Shown here: piece by piece, positions 7,726 through 21,056 of the stretch
Position numbering within the stretch: the first letter of the stretch is position 1
Layout of the letters: every line of letters starts with the position of its first letter
From: Knoellia sp. p5-6-4
GTDB lineage: Bacteria; Actinomycetota; Actinomycetes; Actinomycetales; Dermatophilaceae
Assembly: GCF_029222705.1 (NCBI RefSeq)
Contig: NZ_JARGZF010000001.1
Coordinates: 1,422,437-1,486,436, forward strand
Length of the DNA: 64,000 nucleotides
Reading direction: 5' to 3'
Made by a program: the position numbers and the translations under genes
Notes under the pieces: model-generated
Database searches by the model: none
What the model saw: the letters and a program-made list of their open reading frames with translations, nothing else
Told to the model about the DNA's origin: nothing

Positions 7726-8922
7726 GTGTCGGGCAGCTTCCACCTCCCCACGGCGATCGTGGTCGCGGGTGCCTTCCTGTTGGCGCTGGGGCTGCTGCGC
7801 CTGCTGCGGCAGGGCCGCCGCGGGTCCCGCGGCTTCGTCTCCGACGTCGACCACGCCACGCACGCGACACTGCACACGGCGTCGCTGGCCTCGCGCCACC
7901 TGCAGGACGGCCTGACGCCGGAGGGCACCGCCCGGGCCGCCAAGCACCTGCGCGCCCTGCTGGGGTCACCGGCGATCGCGGTCTGCGACCCGTTCTCCCT
8001 GCTGGCCTGGGAGGGTGCCGCCGACCACCACCGCGAGCACGCCCGTGCCGACGCCGAGGAGGTCCTGGCCACGGGGCGCACGATCGTGCTCGGGTTCGAC
8101 GCCGTGGGCTGCCCCGACCCCGACTGCCCGGTCAAGACGGCCGTCATCGCACCGGTGGTGACCGAGGACCGCGTGGTGGCCTCCATCGCGGCATACGGGC
8201 CGCAGGCCTCGGCCGGCCTCGCCCGGGCGGCCGAGGAGGTGGCGCGCTGGGTGGCCACGCAGGCCGAGCTCGCCGAGCTCGGCCACGAGCGCACCCGCAC
8301 CATGGAGGCCGAGCTGCGCGCCCTGCGGGCGCAGATCAGCCCCCACTTCATCTACAACTCGTTGGCAGCCATCGCCTCGTTCGTGCGCACCGACCCGGAA
8401 CGCGCCCGGGAGCTGCTGCTGGAGTTCGCCGACTTCACCCGCTACGCCCTGCGCCGTGGTGGCGCGTTCACCACCCTCGCGGAGGAGCTGCGCAACGTGG
8501 AGCGCTACCTCACGCTCGAGCAGGCCCGCTTCGGTGACCGGATGCGGATCTCGTTGATGATCGCCCCCGAGGTGCTGCCGGTGACGGTGCCCTACCTGGC
8601 CATCCAGCCGATCGTGGAGAACGCGGTGCGCCACGGCATCGCGCGCAAGGAGGGCGGCGGCGAGGTCAGCATCCGGGCGACCGACCGCGGGTCGGAGGCT
8701 GAGATCTGCATCGAGGACGACGGGATCGGCGCGGACCCGGAGGAGGTCCGGCGGGCCCTCGACGGGCAGGGGGACGCCGACAGCGTCGGGCTCGGCAACG
8801 TCGATGCGAGGCTGCGCCAGGTGTACGGCGACGACTACGGGCTCGCGGTGGAGACCGCCCCGGGGGCGGGCACCAAGGTCACCTTCCGGGTGCCGAAGTA
8901 CGCCCCGGGCGTGCACGCCTGA
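7726..8922 (+). CDS. LytS-type sensor histidine kinase (His_kinase/HATPase)
   Basis: 398 residues from GTG at 7726. There is one transmembrane helix at about 7-27, then a GAF-like sensory region (about 45-180, containing GCPDPDCPVKTAVIAP). The LytS-family phosphoacceptor box QISPHFIYNSL has His207, and a HATPase domain follows with QPIVENAVRHGI (N box) and EDDGIGADP (G1). With a single N-terminal helix the sensing is probably cytoplasmic. It is followed after 35 bases by its LytTR response regulator and then overlapping transporter genes, so the operon probably senses an organic acid or related nutrient and controls its uptake. The ligand is not deducible from sequence. Confidence 0.92.
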   Translation: MSGSFHLPTAIVVAGAFLLALGLLRLLRQGRRGSRGFVSDVDHATHATLHTASLASRHLQDGLTPEGTARAAKHLRALLGSPAIAVCDPFSLLAWEGAADHHREHARADAEEVLATGRTIVLGFDAVGCPDPDCPVKTAVIAPVVTEDRVVASIAAYGPQASAGLARAAEEVARWVATQAELAELGHERTRTMEAELRALRAQISPHFIYNSLAAIASFVRTDPERARELLLEFADFTRYALRRGGAFTTLAEELRNVERYLTLEQARFGDRMRISLMIAPEVLPVTVPYLAIQPIVENAVRHGIARKEGGGEVSIRATDRGSEAEICIEDDGIGADPEEVRRALDGQGDADSVGLGNVDARLRQVYGDDYGLAVETAPGAGTKVTFRVPKYAPGVHA

Positions 8923-8945
8923 CCCTCCGGGGCCTGCGCGCGTCG

Positions 8946-8951
8946 TAGGCT
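8946..8951 (+). promoter_or_regulatory. Probable internal -10 element (TAGGCT)
   Basis: TAGGCT is placed 6 bases before the GTG start at 8958, with no ribosome-binding site. It suggests a separate leaderless start for the response regulator in addition to read-through from the kinase. Confidence 0.45.
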
Positions 8952-8957
8952 CGCCCT

Positions 8958-9779
8958 GTGGCGAGCGCCGGACCGGGACATCCCCGTGAGCGCCGCCCCG
9001 ACCCCGCCAGCGCCGGCGGAGCGGGCGGCCCCCGCCTGCGTGCCCTGGTCGTGGATGACGAGCTCCCGGCCCTGGAGGAGCTCAGCTGGCTGCTGAGGCA
9101 GGACGAGCGCATCGGCGAGGTGCGGACCGCCAGCAGCGGCACCGAGGCGTTGAGGGCCCTCGAGGAGGGGCCGGTCGACGTCGTGTTCTCCGACATCAAC
9201 ATGCCCGGCCTCGACGGCATGGACCTCGCCCGCGTGATCGCGCGGTTCGCGCAGCGGCCACGCATCGTCTTCGTCACCGCCTACGACAACCACGCGGTCG
9301 ACGCGTTCGCCGTCGACGCCACCGACTACGTGATGAAGCCTGTGCGGCCGCACCGCCTCGCCGAGGCGGTGCGCCGCGTCGTCGAGGGGACCGCCGAGGC
9401 GACCGACGCCCCGGAGGCGACGGCGCCGCAGCTCGAGGACGAGACCATCCCGGTCGAGCTCGGCGGCGTCACCCGCTTCATCTCGCGCAGCCAGATCCGC
9501 TACGCGCAGGCCCAGGGCGACTACGCCCGCCTGCACACCGACACCGGATCCCACCTCGTGCGCATCCCCCTCAGCACGCTCGAGGAGCGCTGGGGGGCGG
9601 CCGGTTTCGTGCGCATCCACCGCAGCACCCTGGTCGCGCTCCCCCACGTGCGGGAGGTCCGCATGGAGCACGGCCGGTGCACGGTGGTGCTCGACGAGGC
9701 CGAGCTCCAGGTGAGCCGCCGGCACACCCGCGAGCTGCGCGACCGCCTGCTGCGCGCACCCAAGCCCTCGACGCCATGA
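8958..9779 (+). CDS. LytR/AlgR-family response regulator (receiver + LytTR)
   Basis: 273 residues from GTG at 8958. The receiver domain spans about residues 27-145, with acidic pair DD33-34, phosphoacceptor Asp79 (VVFSDINMPG), the conserved Thr in FVTAYD and Lys in YVMKPVRP. A LytTR DNA-binding domain (about 164-265; FVRIHRSTLVAL, SRRHTRELRDRL) follows. It is the cognate partner of the LytS-type kinase just upstream. The stop overlaps the next ATG (ATGA), so it is translationally linked to the small membrane protein and symporter that follow. LytTR regulators bind paired direct repeats; I could not identify such sites here. Confidence 0.93.
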   Translation: MASAGPGHPRERRPDPASAGGAGGPRLRALVVDDELPALEELSWLLRQDERIGEVRTASSGTEALRALEEGPVDVVFSDINMPGLDGMDLARVIARFAQRPRIVFVTAYDNHAVDAFAVDATDYVMKPVRPHRLAEAVRRVVEGTAEATDAPEATAPQLEDETIPVELGGVTRFISRSQIRYAQAQGDYARLHTDTGSHLVRIPLSTLEERWGAAGFVRIHRSTLVALPHVREVRMEHGRCTVVLDEAELQVSRRHTRELRDRLLRAPKPSTP

Positions 9780-10192
9780 GCCCCGGCAGGGCCGCGGAGA
9801 CCGGTGGCCGGCAGGACCGCCCGGACCGGCCGCCCCGGGTTCGGGTGACCAGCTCGCGACGCAGTGCGGCCACCCGCCGTGACCTGCGCCCCCTGACCCG
9901 CGACATCGACGAGCAGACCGACCTCGGCGAGGTCTACATGGCGGGCCTGATGACGGCCCAGCTGCGGCTCGCCCTGCGGGTGCTGGCCTTCGGCGCCCTC
10001 GGGCTGGGCGGGCTGCCCCTGCTCTTCCTGCTGGTGCCCGACACCCGCACCCTCGAGATCGGCTGGGTGCCCTTCCCCTGGCTGGTCCTCGGCGTGCTCG
10101 TCTACCCCGTCGCCCTGCTGGTGGCGCGCTACTACGTGCGGCAGTCCGAACGGATCGAGCGCGAGTTCAGCCAGGTGGTGGGCCGCCGGTGA
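9776..10192 (+). CDS. Small two-helix membrane protein, symporter partner
   Basis: 138 residues from ATG at 9776, overlapping the response regulator by four bases. A hydrophilic N-terminus (about 55 residues) precedes two transmembrane helices (LALRVLAFGALGLGGLPLLF and WLVLGVLVYPVALLVARYYV) and a short basic tail. It overlaps the following symporter by GTGA. Small two-helix proteins of the DUF485/DUF4212 kind regularly precede solute:sodium symporters, and this protein holds that position and topology, although I cannot assign a named family with certainty. Confidence 0.8.
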   Translation: MSPGRAAETGGRQDRPDRPPRVRVTSSRRSAATRRDLRPLTRDIDEQTDLGEVYMAGLMTAQLRLALRVLAFGALGLGGLPLLFLLVPDTRTLEIGWVPFPWLVLGVLVYPVALLVARYYVRQSERIEREFSQVVGRR

Positions 10193-11733
10193 ACGCCGCC
10201 TACGGGCTGACCGCCATCGTGCTCGTCTGCCTGGTCACCCTCGGCGTCGGTGCGTTCGGGCTGCGCCTGTCGCGGACCACCAGCGACTTCTACGTCGCCG
10301 GCCGCACCGTCACCCCCTACCGGAACGCCAGCGCGATCGGTGGCGAGTACCTCTCCGCCGCAAGCTTTCTCGGCATCGCCGGCCTGGTCTACTCCAGCGG
10401 GCTCGACATGCTCTGGTTCCCGGTCGGCTACACGGTGGGCTACATCGTGCTGCTCGTGCTCGTCGCCGCCCCGCTGCGCCGGTCGGGCGCCTACACGCTG
10501 CCGGACTTCGCCGAGGCCCGGCTCGAGAGCACGCGGATCCGCTTCCTCTCGTCGCTGCTCGTCGTGGGCATCGGCTGGCTCTACCTGCTCCCCCAGCTGC
10601 AGGGTGCGGGTCTCGCCCTCCGTGTCGTGACGGGTGCGCCGACCTGGGTCGGCAGCCTCGTCGTCGTGGTGGTCGTGATCGCCAACGTGGCCGCCGGCGG
10701 CATGCGCTCGATCACCCTCGTGCAGGCGATGCAGTACTGGCTGAAGCTGACCGCCATCGCCATCCCGGCGTTCGTCCTGCTGGCGGTATGGCTCCAGGAC
10801 GGCCGGCCGGAGCCGCAGCTCACCGGGGGCACGGCCTCGGACTGGGCGCAGCCGCTCAGTGGCTTCGGGGGCCAGGACCACCCGGTCTACGCCACCTACA
10901 GCACCCTGCTCGCGCTGGCGCTCGGCACCATGGGGCTGCCGCACGTACTCGTGCGCTTCTACACCAACCCCGATGGGAGGGCGGCCCGGCGCACGACCCT
11001 GACCGTCGTGGCCCTGCTCGGCCTCTTCTACCTCTTCCCGCCGGTCTACGGCGTGCTCGGACGCGTCTACCTGCCCGAGCTCCCCGCGGGACTGCGCGCC
11101 GACACCATCGTCCTCGCGCTGCCGGAGGCGGTCGTGCCGGGAGGCGTCGGCGAGGTGCTGTCGGCGGTGCTCGCAGGCGGTGCCTTCGCGGCGTTCCTGT
11201 CGACCGCCTCGGGGCTGACCATGTCGGTCGCCGGCGTCCTCGACCAGGACGTGCTGCGCGGCAGGCTCGGGCGCCTGACCGGGGAGGACGCCACCGTCGT
11301 GCAGGGCTTCCGCCTCGCCACCGTGCTCGCCATGGTCGTGCCGTATGCCGCGGCGTGGCTGGTCGAGCCCATCGGGCTCGCCACCACGGTGGGGCTCGCG
11401 TTCGCCGTGGCCGGCTCCACGTTCTGCCCGCTTCTCGTGCTCGGCTCGTGGTGGCGCGGCCTGAGCACCGTGGGAGCCGCCGCGGGCTTGGTGTCCGGCG
11501 GTGGCCTGGCGGCCGGGGCCGTGCTCGTGACCATGTTGGGCGGGCCGATCGACGGCTGGCCCGGCGCCCTGCTCGGCCAGCCCGCGGCGTGGACCATCCC
11601 CATCGCCTTCGCCGTGGCGGTGATCGTCTCGCTGGCGACCCCGGGCCACATCCCCCGGCACACCTCGCGCACCATGGTGCGCCTGCACACCCCGGAGGAC
11701 CTGCAGCTCGAGCGCAGCCCGCGCCACCGCTGA
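10189..11733 (+). CDS. Solute:sodium symporter family transporter (ActP-like)
   Basis: 514 residues from GTG at 10189. Thirteen or so hydrophobic helices; the SSS signature is clear in TSDFYVAGRTV and GGEYLSAASFLGIAGL near the N-terminus and in GGMRSITLVQAMQYW further on. Closest in character to the acetate/pyruvate/propionate symporter branch (ActP, MctC). It is the last gene of the LytS-LytR operon, so this permease is the obvious regulated target. It is a paralogue of the symporter at 12251-13876; the two could have different acid specificities. Confidence 0.9.
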   Translation: MNAAYGLTAIVLVCLVTLGVGAFGLRLSRTTSDFYVAGRTVTPYRNASAIGGEYLSAASFLGIAGLVYSSGLDMLWFPVGYTVGYIVLLVLVAAPLRRSGAYTLPDFAEARLESTRIRFLSSLLVVGIGWLYLLPQLQGAGLALRVVTGAPTWVGSLVVVVVVIANVAAGGMRSITLVQAMQYWLKLTAIAIPAFVLLAVWLQDGRPEPQLTGGTASDWAQPLSGFGGQDHPVYATYSTLLALALGTMGLPHVLVRFYTNPDGRAARRTTLTVVALLGLFYLFPPVYGVLGRVYLPELPAGLRADTIVLALPEAVVPGGVGEVLSAVLAGGAFAAFLSTASGLTMSVAGVLDQDVLRGRLGRLTGEDATVVQGFRLATVLAMVVPYAAAWLVEPIGLATTVGLAFAVAGSTFCPLLVLGSWWRGLSTVGAAAGLVSGGGLAAGAVLVTMLGGPIDGWPGALLGQPAAWTIPIAFAVAVIVSLATPGHIPRHTSRTMVRLHTPEDLQLERSPRHR

Positions 11734-11783
11734 GACCCCTCAGCCTCGACCGCTGGTCGCAGATCGTCGACCGTTCGGCGCAC

Positions 11784-11799
11784 TGTGACCCGCCACACA
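11784..11799. promoter_or_regulatory. Putative Crp/GlxR-type binding site
   Basis: TGTGACCCGCCACACA fits the TGTG-N8-CACA core of actinobacterial cAMP-receptor-protein sites with one departure from the full TGTGA-N6-TCACA. It lies 120 bases upstream of the DUF485/symporter operon. A Crp-family regulator is encoded at 40867. Match by eye only. Confidence 0.4.
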
Positions 11800-11918
11800 C
11801 CTACGGTGACCGCCCACCCGGCGCGCACCCGCGCGCACGCCCTTCTGCGCGGCATACCGAGTCGCAACAGTGGGCCTCAGCCGCGGGAGCCGCCCGCGTC
11901 CAGTCCTGGAGGTGCGCA

Positions 11919-12254
11919 GTGAGCAACGTCGCTCGCGAACACAGCACGGATCCCTACGTCGCCCTGCAGCGGACCGACGAGTTCGTCGACCTTCGGCGAC
12001 GGTTCCGCCGCTTCGTCTTCCCCATGACCGCGCTCTTCCTGGCGTGGTACTTCCTCTACGTCCTGCTGGCCGCGTTCGCGGCGGACTTCATGTCCCAGAA
12101 GGTATGGGGCAACATCAACGTGGGCCTCCTCTTCGGCCTCGGCCAGTTCGTCTCCACCTTCGTCATCACCGTCCTCTACGTGCGCTGGGCCGACCGGGAG
12201 TTCGACCCGCGCGCCGAGGCGCTCCACGACCGTCTCGAGGGAGGCCAGAAGTGA
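11919..12254 (+). CDS. DUF485 family membrane protein
   Basis: 111 residues from GTG at 11919 with Shine-Dalgarno GGAGG at 11908-11912. Two transmembrane helices separated by a short loop: FVFPMTALFLAWYFLYVLLAAFA, then INVGLLFGLGQFVSTFVITVLYVRWA. The charged ends (LRRRFRRF before, DREFDPRAEAL after) are the classic DUF485 layout (as YjcH of E. coli and Cg0952 of C. glutamicum). GTGA overlap with the following symporter. DUF485 proteins accompany acetate/monocarboxylate symporters; their exact role is not established. Confidence 0.9.
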   Translation: MSNVAREHSTDPYVALQRTDEFVDLRRRFRRFVFPMTALFLAWYFLYVLLAAFAADFMSQKVWGNINVGLLFGLGQFVSTFVITVLYVRWADREFDPRAEALHDRLEGGQK

Positions 12255-13876
12255 CCGAGACCAATGTCGGCAACTCGACGCTGAACATCGCGGTGTTCGG
12301 CCTGTTCGTCGTCGTCACGCTGTTCATCGTCATCAAGGCCTCACGGCGCAACGCGACCGCGGCCGACTACTACGCGGGCGGGCGCTCGTTCTCCGGGAAG
12401 CAGAACGGCATCGCGATCGCCGGCGACTACCTGTCGGCCGCCTCGTTCCTCGGCATCGCCGGCGCCATCGCCCTCACCGGCTACGACGGCTTCCTCTACT
12501 CCATCGGCTTCCTCGTGGCCTGGCTCGTGGCGCTCCTGCTCGTGGCCGAGCTGCTCCGCAACACCGGCCGCTTCACGATGGCCGACGTGCTGAGCTTCCG
12601 TCTCAAGCAGCGCCCGGTGCGCACCGCGGCCGCCATCTCCACCCTCGCGGTGAGCTTCTTCTACCTGCTCGCCCAGATGGCCGGTGCCGGTGGCCTGGTC
12701 TCGCTGCTGCTCGGCCTCGACGGCGACACGGCGCAGAACCTCGTGATCGCCCTCGTCGGCATCATCATGATCGCCTACGTGCTCATCGGCGGCATGAAGG
12801 GCACGACCTACGTGCAGATCGTCAAGGCGACGCTGCTCATCGCCGGCTCCATCGTCATGACCGTCTGGGTGCTGGCCCTCTTCGACTTCAGCCTCTCGGA
12901 GGTGCTCGGCGGCGCCGTCGAGAACTCGCCCAAGGCGGGCGAGGCCCTGCTCAACCCGGGCCTGAAGTACGGCACGTCCACCCTGACCCAGGTCGACTTC
13001 ATCTCGCTGTCGCTCGCCCTGGTGCTCGGCACCGCCGGCCTGCCGCACGTGCTCATGCGGTTCTACACGGTCCCCTCGAGCAAGGAGGCCCGCAAGTCGG
13101 TCGAGTGGGCCATCTGGCTGATCGGCCTGTTCTACCTGCTGAGCCTGGTCATGGGCTACGGCGCGGCCGCCCTGGTCGGCCCGGACAAGATCCTCGCCGC
13201 CCCCGGCAAGGCCAACTCCGCGGCCCCGCTGCTCGCCTTCGAGCTCGGCGGCGAGATCCTGCTCGGCCTGATCTCGGCGATCGCCTTCGCGACCATCCTC
13301 GCGGTGGTGGCCGGGTTGACGATCACCGCGAGCGCGAGCTTCGCGCACGACATCTACGCCCAGGTCATCAAGCGCGGTGAGGTCTCGGCGGACGCCGAGG
13401 TGAAGGTCGCCCGCATGACGGCCCTGGTGATCGGCGCGATCGCGATCGTCGGCGGCATCTTCGCCAAGAACCAGAACATCGCGTTCCTCGTGGCACTGGC
13501 CTTCGCCGTCGCGGCGAGCGCCAACCTGCCGACGATCCTGTACTCGCTGTTCTGGAAGCGGTTCAACACCCGCGGGGCCCTGTGGAGCCTCTACGGCGGC
13601 CTGATCTCGGTCATCACGCTGATCGTCTTCAGCCCCGTCGTCTCCGGCAAGCCGGCCGACGCCACGGGCAAGTCGCCGTCGATGATCACCGACCCGAACG
13701 TCGACTTCAGCTGGTTCCCGCTGGACAACCCGGGCATCGTCTCGATCCCGCTGTCCTTCTTCCTCGGCTGGCTGGGCACGGTCACGAGCCGCGAGCCCTC
13801 CAGCGAGCTGAAATTCGCCGAGATGGAGGTGCGCAGCCTCACCGGCCACGGCGCCGAGAAGGCGGTCGCGCACTAG
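12251..13876 (+). CDS. Cation/acetate (monocarboxylate) symporter, ActP/MctC type
   Basis: 541 residues from GTG at 12251, overlapping the DUF485 gene. Strong SSS family features: ADYYAGGRSFSGKQNGIAIAG and DYLSAASFLGIAGAIALTGYDG near the N-terminus, GGMKGTTYVQIVKATLL in the middle, then GTAGLPHVLMRFYTVPS and ASANLPTILYSLFWKRF. The DUF485-symporter gene pair and the acetyl-CoA synthetase gene immediately downstream argue for acetate, propionate or pyruvate as substrate (compare yjcH-actP-acs in E. coli and cg0952-mctC in C. glutamicum). Transcription probably ends at the hairpin at 13895-13933. Confidence 0.93.
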   Translation: MTETNVGNSTLNIAVFGLFVVVTLFIVIKASRRNATAADYYAGGRSFSGKQNGIAIAGDYLSAASFLGIAGAIALTGYDGFLYSIGFLVAWLVALLLVAELLRNTGRFTMADVLSFRLKQRPVRTAAAISTLAVSFFYLLAQMAGAGGLVSLLLGLDGDTAQNLVIALVGIIMIAYVLIGGMKGTTYVQIVKATLLIAGSIVMTVWVLALFDFSLSEVLGGAVENSPKAGEALLNPGLKYGTSTLTQVDFISLSLALVLGTAGLPHVLMRFYTVPSSKEARKSVEWAIWLIGLFYLLSLVMGYGAAALVGPDKILAAPGKANSAAPLLAFELGGEILLGLISAIAFATILAVVAGLTITASASFAHDIYAQVIKRGEVSADAEVKVARMTALVIGAIAIVGGIFAKNQNIAFLVALAFAVAASANLPTILYSLFWKRFNTRGALWSLYGGLISVITLIVFSPVVSGKPADATGKSPSMITDPNVDFSWFPLDNPGIVSIPLSFFLGWLGTVTSREPSSELKFAEMEVRSLTGHGAEKAVAH

Positions 13877-13894
13877 CGCGGGCCCTGCCCCAAC

Positions 13895-13933
13895 CACGGT
13901 GCCGTGTCCCCGCGCAGGGGGCGCGGCACCGTG
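13895..13933 (+). terminator. Hairpin after the symporter gene
   Basis: Perfect 10-bp inverted repeat CACGGTGCCG (13895-13904) with CGGCACCGTG (13924-13933), 19-base loop, 19 bases after the symporter stop. No T-run follows, as is common for actinobacterial terminators. Confidence 0.6.
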
Positions 13934-13937
13934 CTGT

Positions 13938-14072
13938 GGGTGGTGGGACAGCAGCTTCGAGGGCGACACCCAGCTCGGCCTCGGGGTGCGCGCCCGCCTC
14001 CCGTTCCGGGTGTCCACCCTGCAGGACGCGATGACGAGCCGGCTCGTCATCGACGTGGCGCACCGCTGGTGA
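13938..14072 (+). pseudogene. Remnant of an AMIN-like domain (lipo)protein gene, C-terminal end only
   Basis: The frame ending with TGA at 14070-14072 encodes a 44-residue piece with TQLGLGVRARLPFRV and RLVIDVAHRW. This resembles the extreme C-terminus of actinobacterial secreted proteins with an AMIN-like domain (a beta-strand pair, then a closing VVDVAH-type strand). There is no start codon, signal peptide or upstream domain: the frame runs straight into the terminator hairpin of the symporter gene. I read it as the decayed 3' end of a lost gene. The identification is from pattern memory; a profile search is needed. Confidence 0.45.
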
Positions 14073-14222
14073 TTCCGGCGGCGCCGCTCGTCGCTCCCAG
14101 AGCCCGCCGGGCGAGCCCAGGAGGCGTTCCCCTTGAAGCCGGGCGGGAGAGGCGGTTGGCTGGGGGACGTCACTCTCGGCCGCAGCGACGCGGCCGTCGC
14201 GCCGTCAGCCAGGAGGGAAGCC

Positions 14223-16208
<1,986 letters not shown>

Positions 16209-16230
16209 GGCGGCCCATCGACCCGAGCCG

Positions 16231-16279
16231 CGCCGTGTGCCGCGCCCGCCCCACCCGGGGGCCGGCGCGGCACACGGCG
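16231..16279. terminator. Bidirectional terminator between acsA and the IclR gene
   Basis: Perfect 16-bp inverted repeat, CGCCGTGTGCCGCGCC (16231-16246) with its complement at 16264-16279, 17-base loop, lying between two convergent genes. Confidence 0.8.
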
Positions 16280-16298
16280 TCCAGAGCCAGAGGTGACG

Positions 16299-17144
16299 CT
16301 AGGCGCTTGCCGCCCCGAGCTCGGCGGCGATGGCGGTGGCGGCCTCCTCCAGCAGCGGCGCCGCCCGCTCCACGACGTCGTCGCCCATCCGCGACAGGGG
16401 GCCCGACATCGACACCGCGATCCGCTGCGGGGCGCCGGGCACCGCCACGGCAACGCAGCGCACGCCCATCTCCTGCTCCTCGTCGTCGAGGGCGTAGCCG
16501 CGCCGGCGGGTGCGCTCGAGCTCCTCGGCGAAGCCCTCGGGGGTCGTGATGGTGTGGCCGGTGCGAGCAGTCATGCCGGTGCGTGACAGGAGGGCCCGCA
16601 CCTCGGCGGGGTCCTGGGAGGCCAGGATGGCCTTGCCGACGGCCGTGGTGTGCGGGTCGACGCGCCGGCCCACCTCGGTGAACATGCGCATCGAGTGCTG
16701 TGACGCCATGACCTGGCCGACGTAGACGATCTGGTCGCCGTCGAGCACCGCCAGGTTGACCGACTCGCCCAGCGCAGCAGCGACTCTGGCCATGTGGGGC
16801 CGAGCCCAGCTGCCGAGGCTGCGTGAGGCGACGTCGCCCAGACGGATCAGCCGGGGGCCGAGGGCGTACTGGCGCGACGGCTCCTGGCGGACGTAGCCGA
16901 GGTCGACGAGGGTGCGCACGATGCGGTGGATCGTGGGCAGCGGCAGCCCGGCGTCGGCCGCCAGCTGCGACAGGCTGATCACGCCGCCCGCGTCGGCCAT
17001 CGTCTCGAGGACGGCGAAGGCACGGTCGAGCGACTGCACCCCCGCCCGAGCACCCGGGCGGCTGCCCGCCGCTTCGTCGGCCTGCGCGTCGGCGCCACCG
17101 GGCTCATCCAGGGGGTCGGCTGCCGCCGGGGGCTCTGCAGGCAC
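16299..17144 (-). CDS. IclR family transcriptional regulator
   Basis: 281 residues. After a ~33-residue flexible N-terminus comes the winged HTH (about 35-100; LSQLAADAGLPLPTIHRIVRTL). The IclR effector-binding domain follows (about 110-275), with VYVGQVMASQHSMRMFTEVG, TAVGKAILAS and the closing RIAVSMSGP. It is divergent from malate synthase across a 136-base region holding a perfect palindrome of IclR-operator type. Family members sense glyoxylate, allantoin-derived or aromatic-acid metabolites. With malate synthase opposite and a purine/allantoin cluster beyond, glyoxylate is the likeliest effector, by inference. The start at 17144 is the first ATG; a later start would shorten only the flexible end. 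Confidence 0.92.
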   Translation of the reverse strand: MPAEPPAAADPLDEPGGADAQADEAAGSRPGARAGVQSLDRAFAVLETMADAGGVISLSQLAADAGLPLPTIHRIVRTLVDLGYVRQEPSRQYALGPRLIRLGDVASRSLGSWARPHMARVAAALGESVNLAVLDGDQIVYVGQVMASQHSMRMFTEVGRRVDPHTTAVGKAILASQDPAEVRALLSRTGMTARTGHTITTPEGFAEELERTRRRGYALDDEEQEMGVRCVAVAVPGAPQRIAVSMSGPLSRMGDDVVERAAPLLEEAATAIAAELGAASA

Positions 17145-17192
17145 CGAGGCCTCCTTCCTGCCTCGCGGCCCTCGGCCGCCAAGGGGACACGT

Positions 17193-17214
17193 GTTTTCCT
17201 ACTGGCGAGAAAAC
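17193..17214. promoter_or_regulatory. Inverted repeat GTTTTC-N10-GAAAAC in the iclR/aceB promoter region
   Basis: A 6-bp perfect inverted repeat (17193-17198 and 17209-17214) directly next to the IclR-type palindrome, in the only AT-rich part of this intergenic region. It may be a second regulator site or part of the iclR promoter. Confidence 0.4.
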
Positions 17215-17233
17215 TATTCCATATGATGGAATA
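17215..17233. promoter_or_regulatory. IclR-type operator palindrome
   Basis: TATTCCAT-ATG-ATGGAATA is a perfect 8-bp inverted repeat with a 3-base centre, which also contains a -10-like TATGAT (17222-17227) for the malate synthase gene. The ATTCC-N7-GGAAT core recurs just upstream of the urate oxidase gene at 31212-31228. Confidence 0.65.
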
Positions 17234-17280
17234 TTGATCCACCCATCCTTCGCACGCCACTCAACGAGGAGACAGGCCTG

Positions 17281-18891
<1,611 letters not shown>

Positions 18892-18908
18892 GTCCGCCGG
18901 GTGGGTGG

Positions 18909-20209
18909 TCAGCGCGTCTTGACGCGCCGACCACCCACCCAGACCCCGGCGAGGTCGGCCGGGCCGCCGAGCGCGAACGCCTTGGCCAGCGCGTCCTCCT
19001 CGCTGTGCGCATGGCGCAGCACCACGTCGAGGGTGCTCCCGTCCTCGGGGCGGAGCCACACGGCGTCGAACTGCTTGCCGACGCTCAGGTCGCCCACTTC
19101 GGCCCCCAGGCCCAGCGCGTCGGCGCCTGCTGCGGTGGCGAGGTGGAGCAGGTGCGCCGAGGTCAGCGGCAGCCCGTCGTCGCCGAGCAGGTGCTGCACG
19201 AAGTAGGCCTGCAGCCCCTCCTTGAGCAGCGAGAAGCCGGTGCCGGCGCCGACGTCGGAGCCCAGCGACACCCGCACGCCGTGCTCGTGGTGGCGGCGCA
19301 GGGGGAACAGCCCGCTCCCCAGGGCCGAGTTGCTCGACGGGCAGTGCGCCACGGTGGCGTCCTGCCCGGCGAGCAGGGCCAGTTGCCGGTCGGTGGGGTG
19401 CACGTTGTGGGCCAGGATGCTGCGCCGACCGACCAGTCCCTGCCGGTCGTACGTGTCGAGGTAGTCGACGGCCCCGTCGAAGAGCTCGCTGACGGCCATC
19501 ACCTCGGCGACGTTCTCGTTGAGGTGCGAGGTGAAGAAGGAGCCCGGCACGTCCTTGAGCAGGGCGGCACAGGAGGCGAGCAGCGCGTCGCCGCAGGACA
19601 GCGAGAACCGCGGCGTCACGGCATACCGCAGGCGCCCCGTGCCGTGCCAGCGCTCGGCCAGTGCCCTGCCCTCGTCGTAGGCCTGTTCGGCGGTGGTGAG
19701 CAGGTCGTCGCGCAGCACCCGGTCGCTGACGACCAGCCCCGTGGTGACCCGCAGCCCCGCCTCGGCCGCCTGGGTGAACATGGCGTCCACGGCACTGGCG
19801 AAGTGCGACCCGAACACCATGGCCGAGGTGGTGCCGGCCTCGACGAGCCCGGCGGTGAACTCGGCAGCGACTGCCCTGGCGTAGCCGACGTCGGACAGCC
19901 GGGCCTCCTCGGGCAGGGCGCACTGCTCGAGCCACTGGAGCAGCGGCATGCCCAGCCCGCCGATGACGCGCACCTGCGGGAAGTGCACGTGGGTGTCGAC
20001 CAGCCCGGGCAGCAGCAGTCCGCCGCGGAGGTCGACGACCTCGACCTCCCGGTGCCGGCGGCGGAGCTCGTCGAACGGGCCACGGGCGACGATCGCGCCG
20101 TCCGACACCAGCAGCCCGGCGTCGGCCTCTGCCCTCAGGACCCCGCCCTCGAAGGGGCTCACCGGTGTGTCGAGCACCGTCGCGCGGTAGAGGACGGTGC
20201 GGCCGCTGG

Positions 20210-20213
<4 letters not shown>
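18909..20213 (-). CDS. guaD: Guanine deaminase / 8-oxoguanine deaminase-type amidohydrolase
   Basis: 434 residues from ATG at 20213 (ATGA overlap with xdhC). Amidohydrolase-superfamily metal site: [13 protein letters not shown] (His-X-His), FTSHLNENVAEV, ILAHNVHPTD and VSLGSDVGAGTGFSLL, matching guanine deaminases. It would convert guanine to xanthine, feeding the xanthine dehydrogenase encoded by the same operon. It is the last gene of the purine-degradation run. Confidence 0.9.
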
Positions 20214-21055
<842 letters not shown>

Positions 21056-21056
21056 G

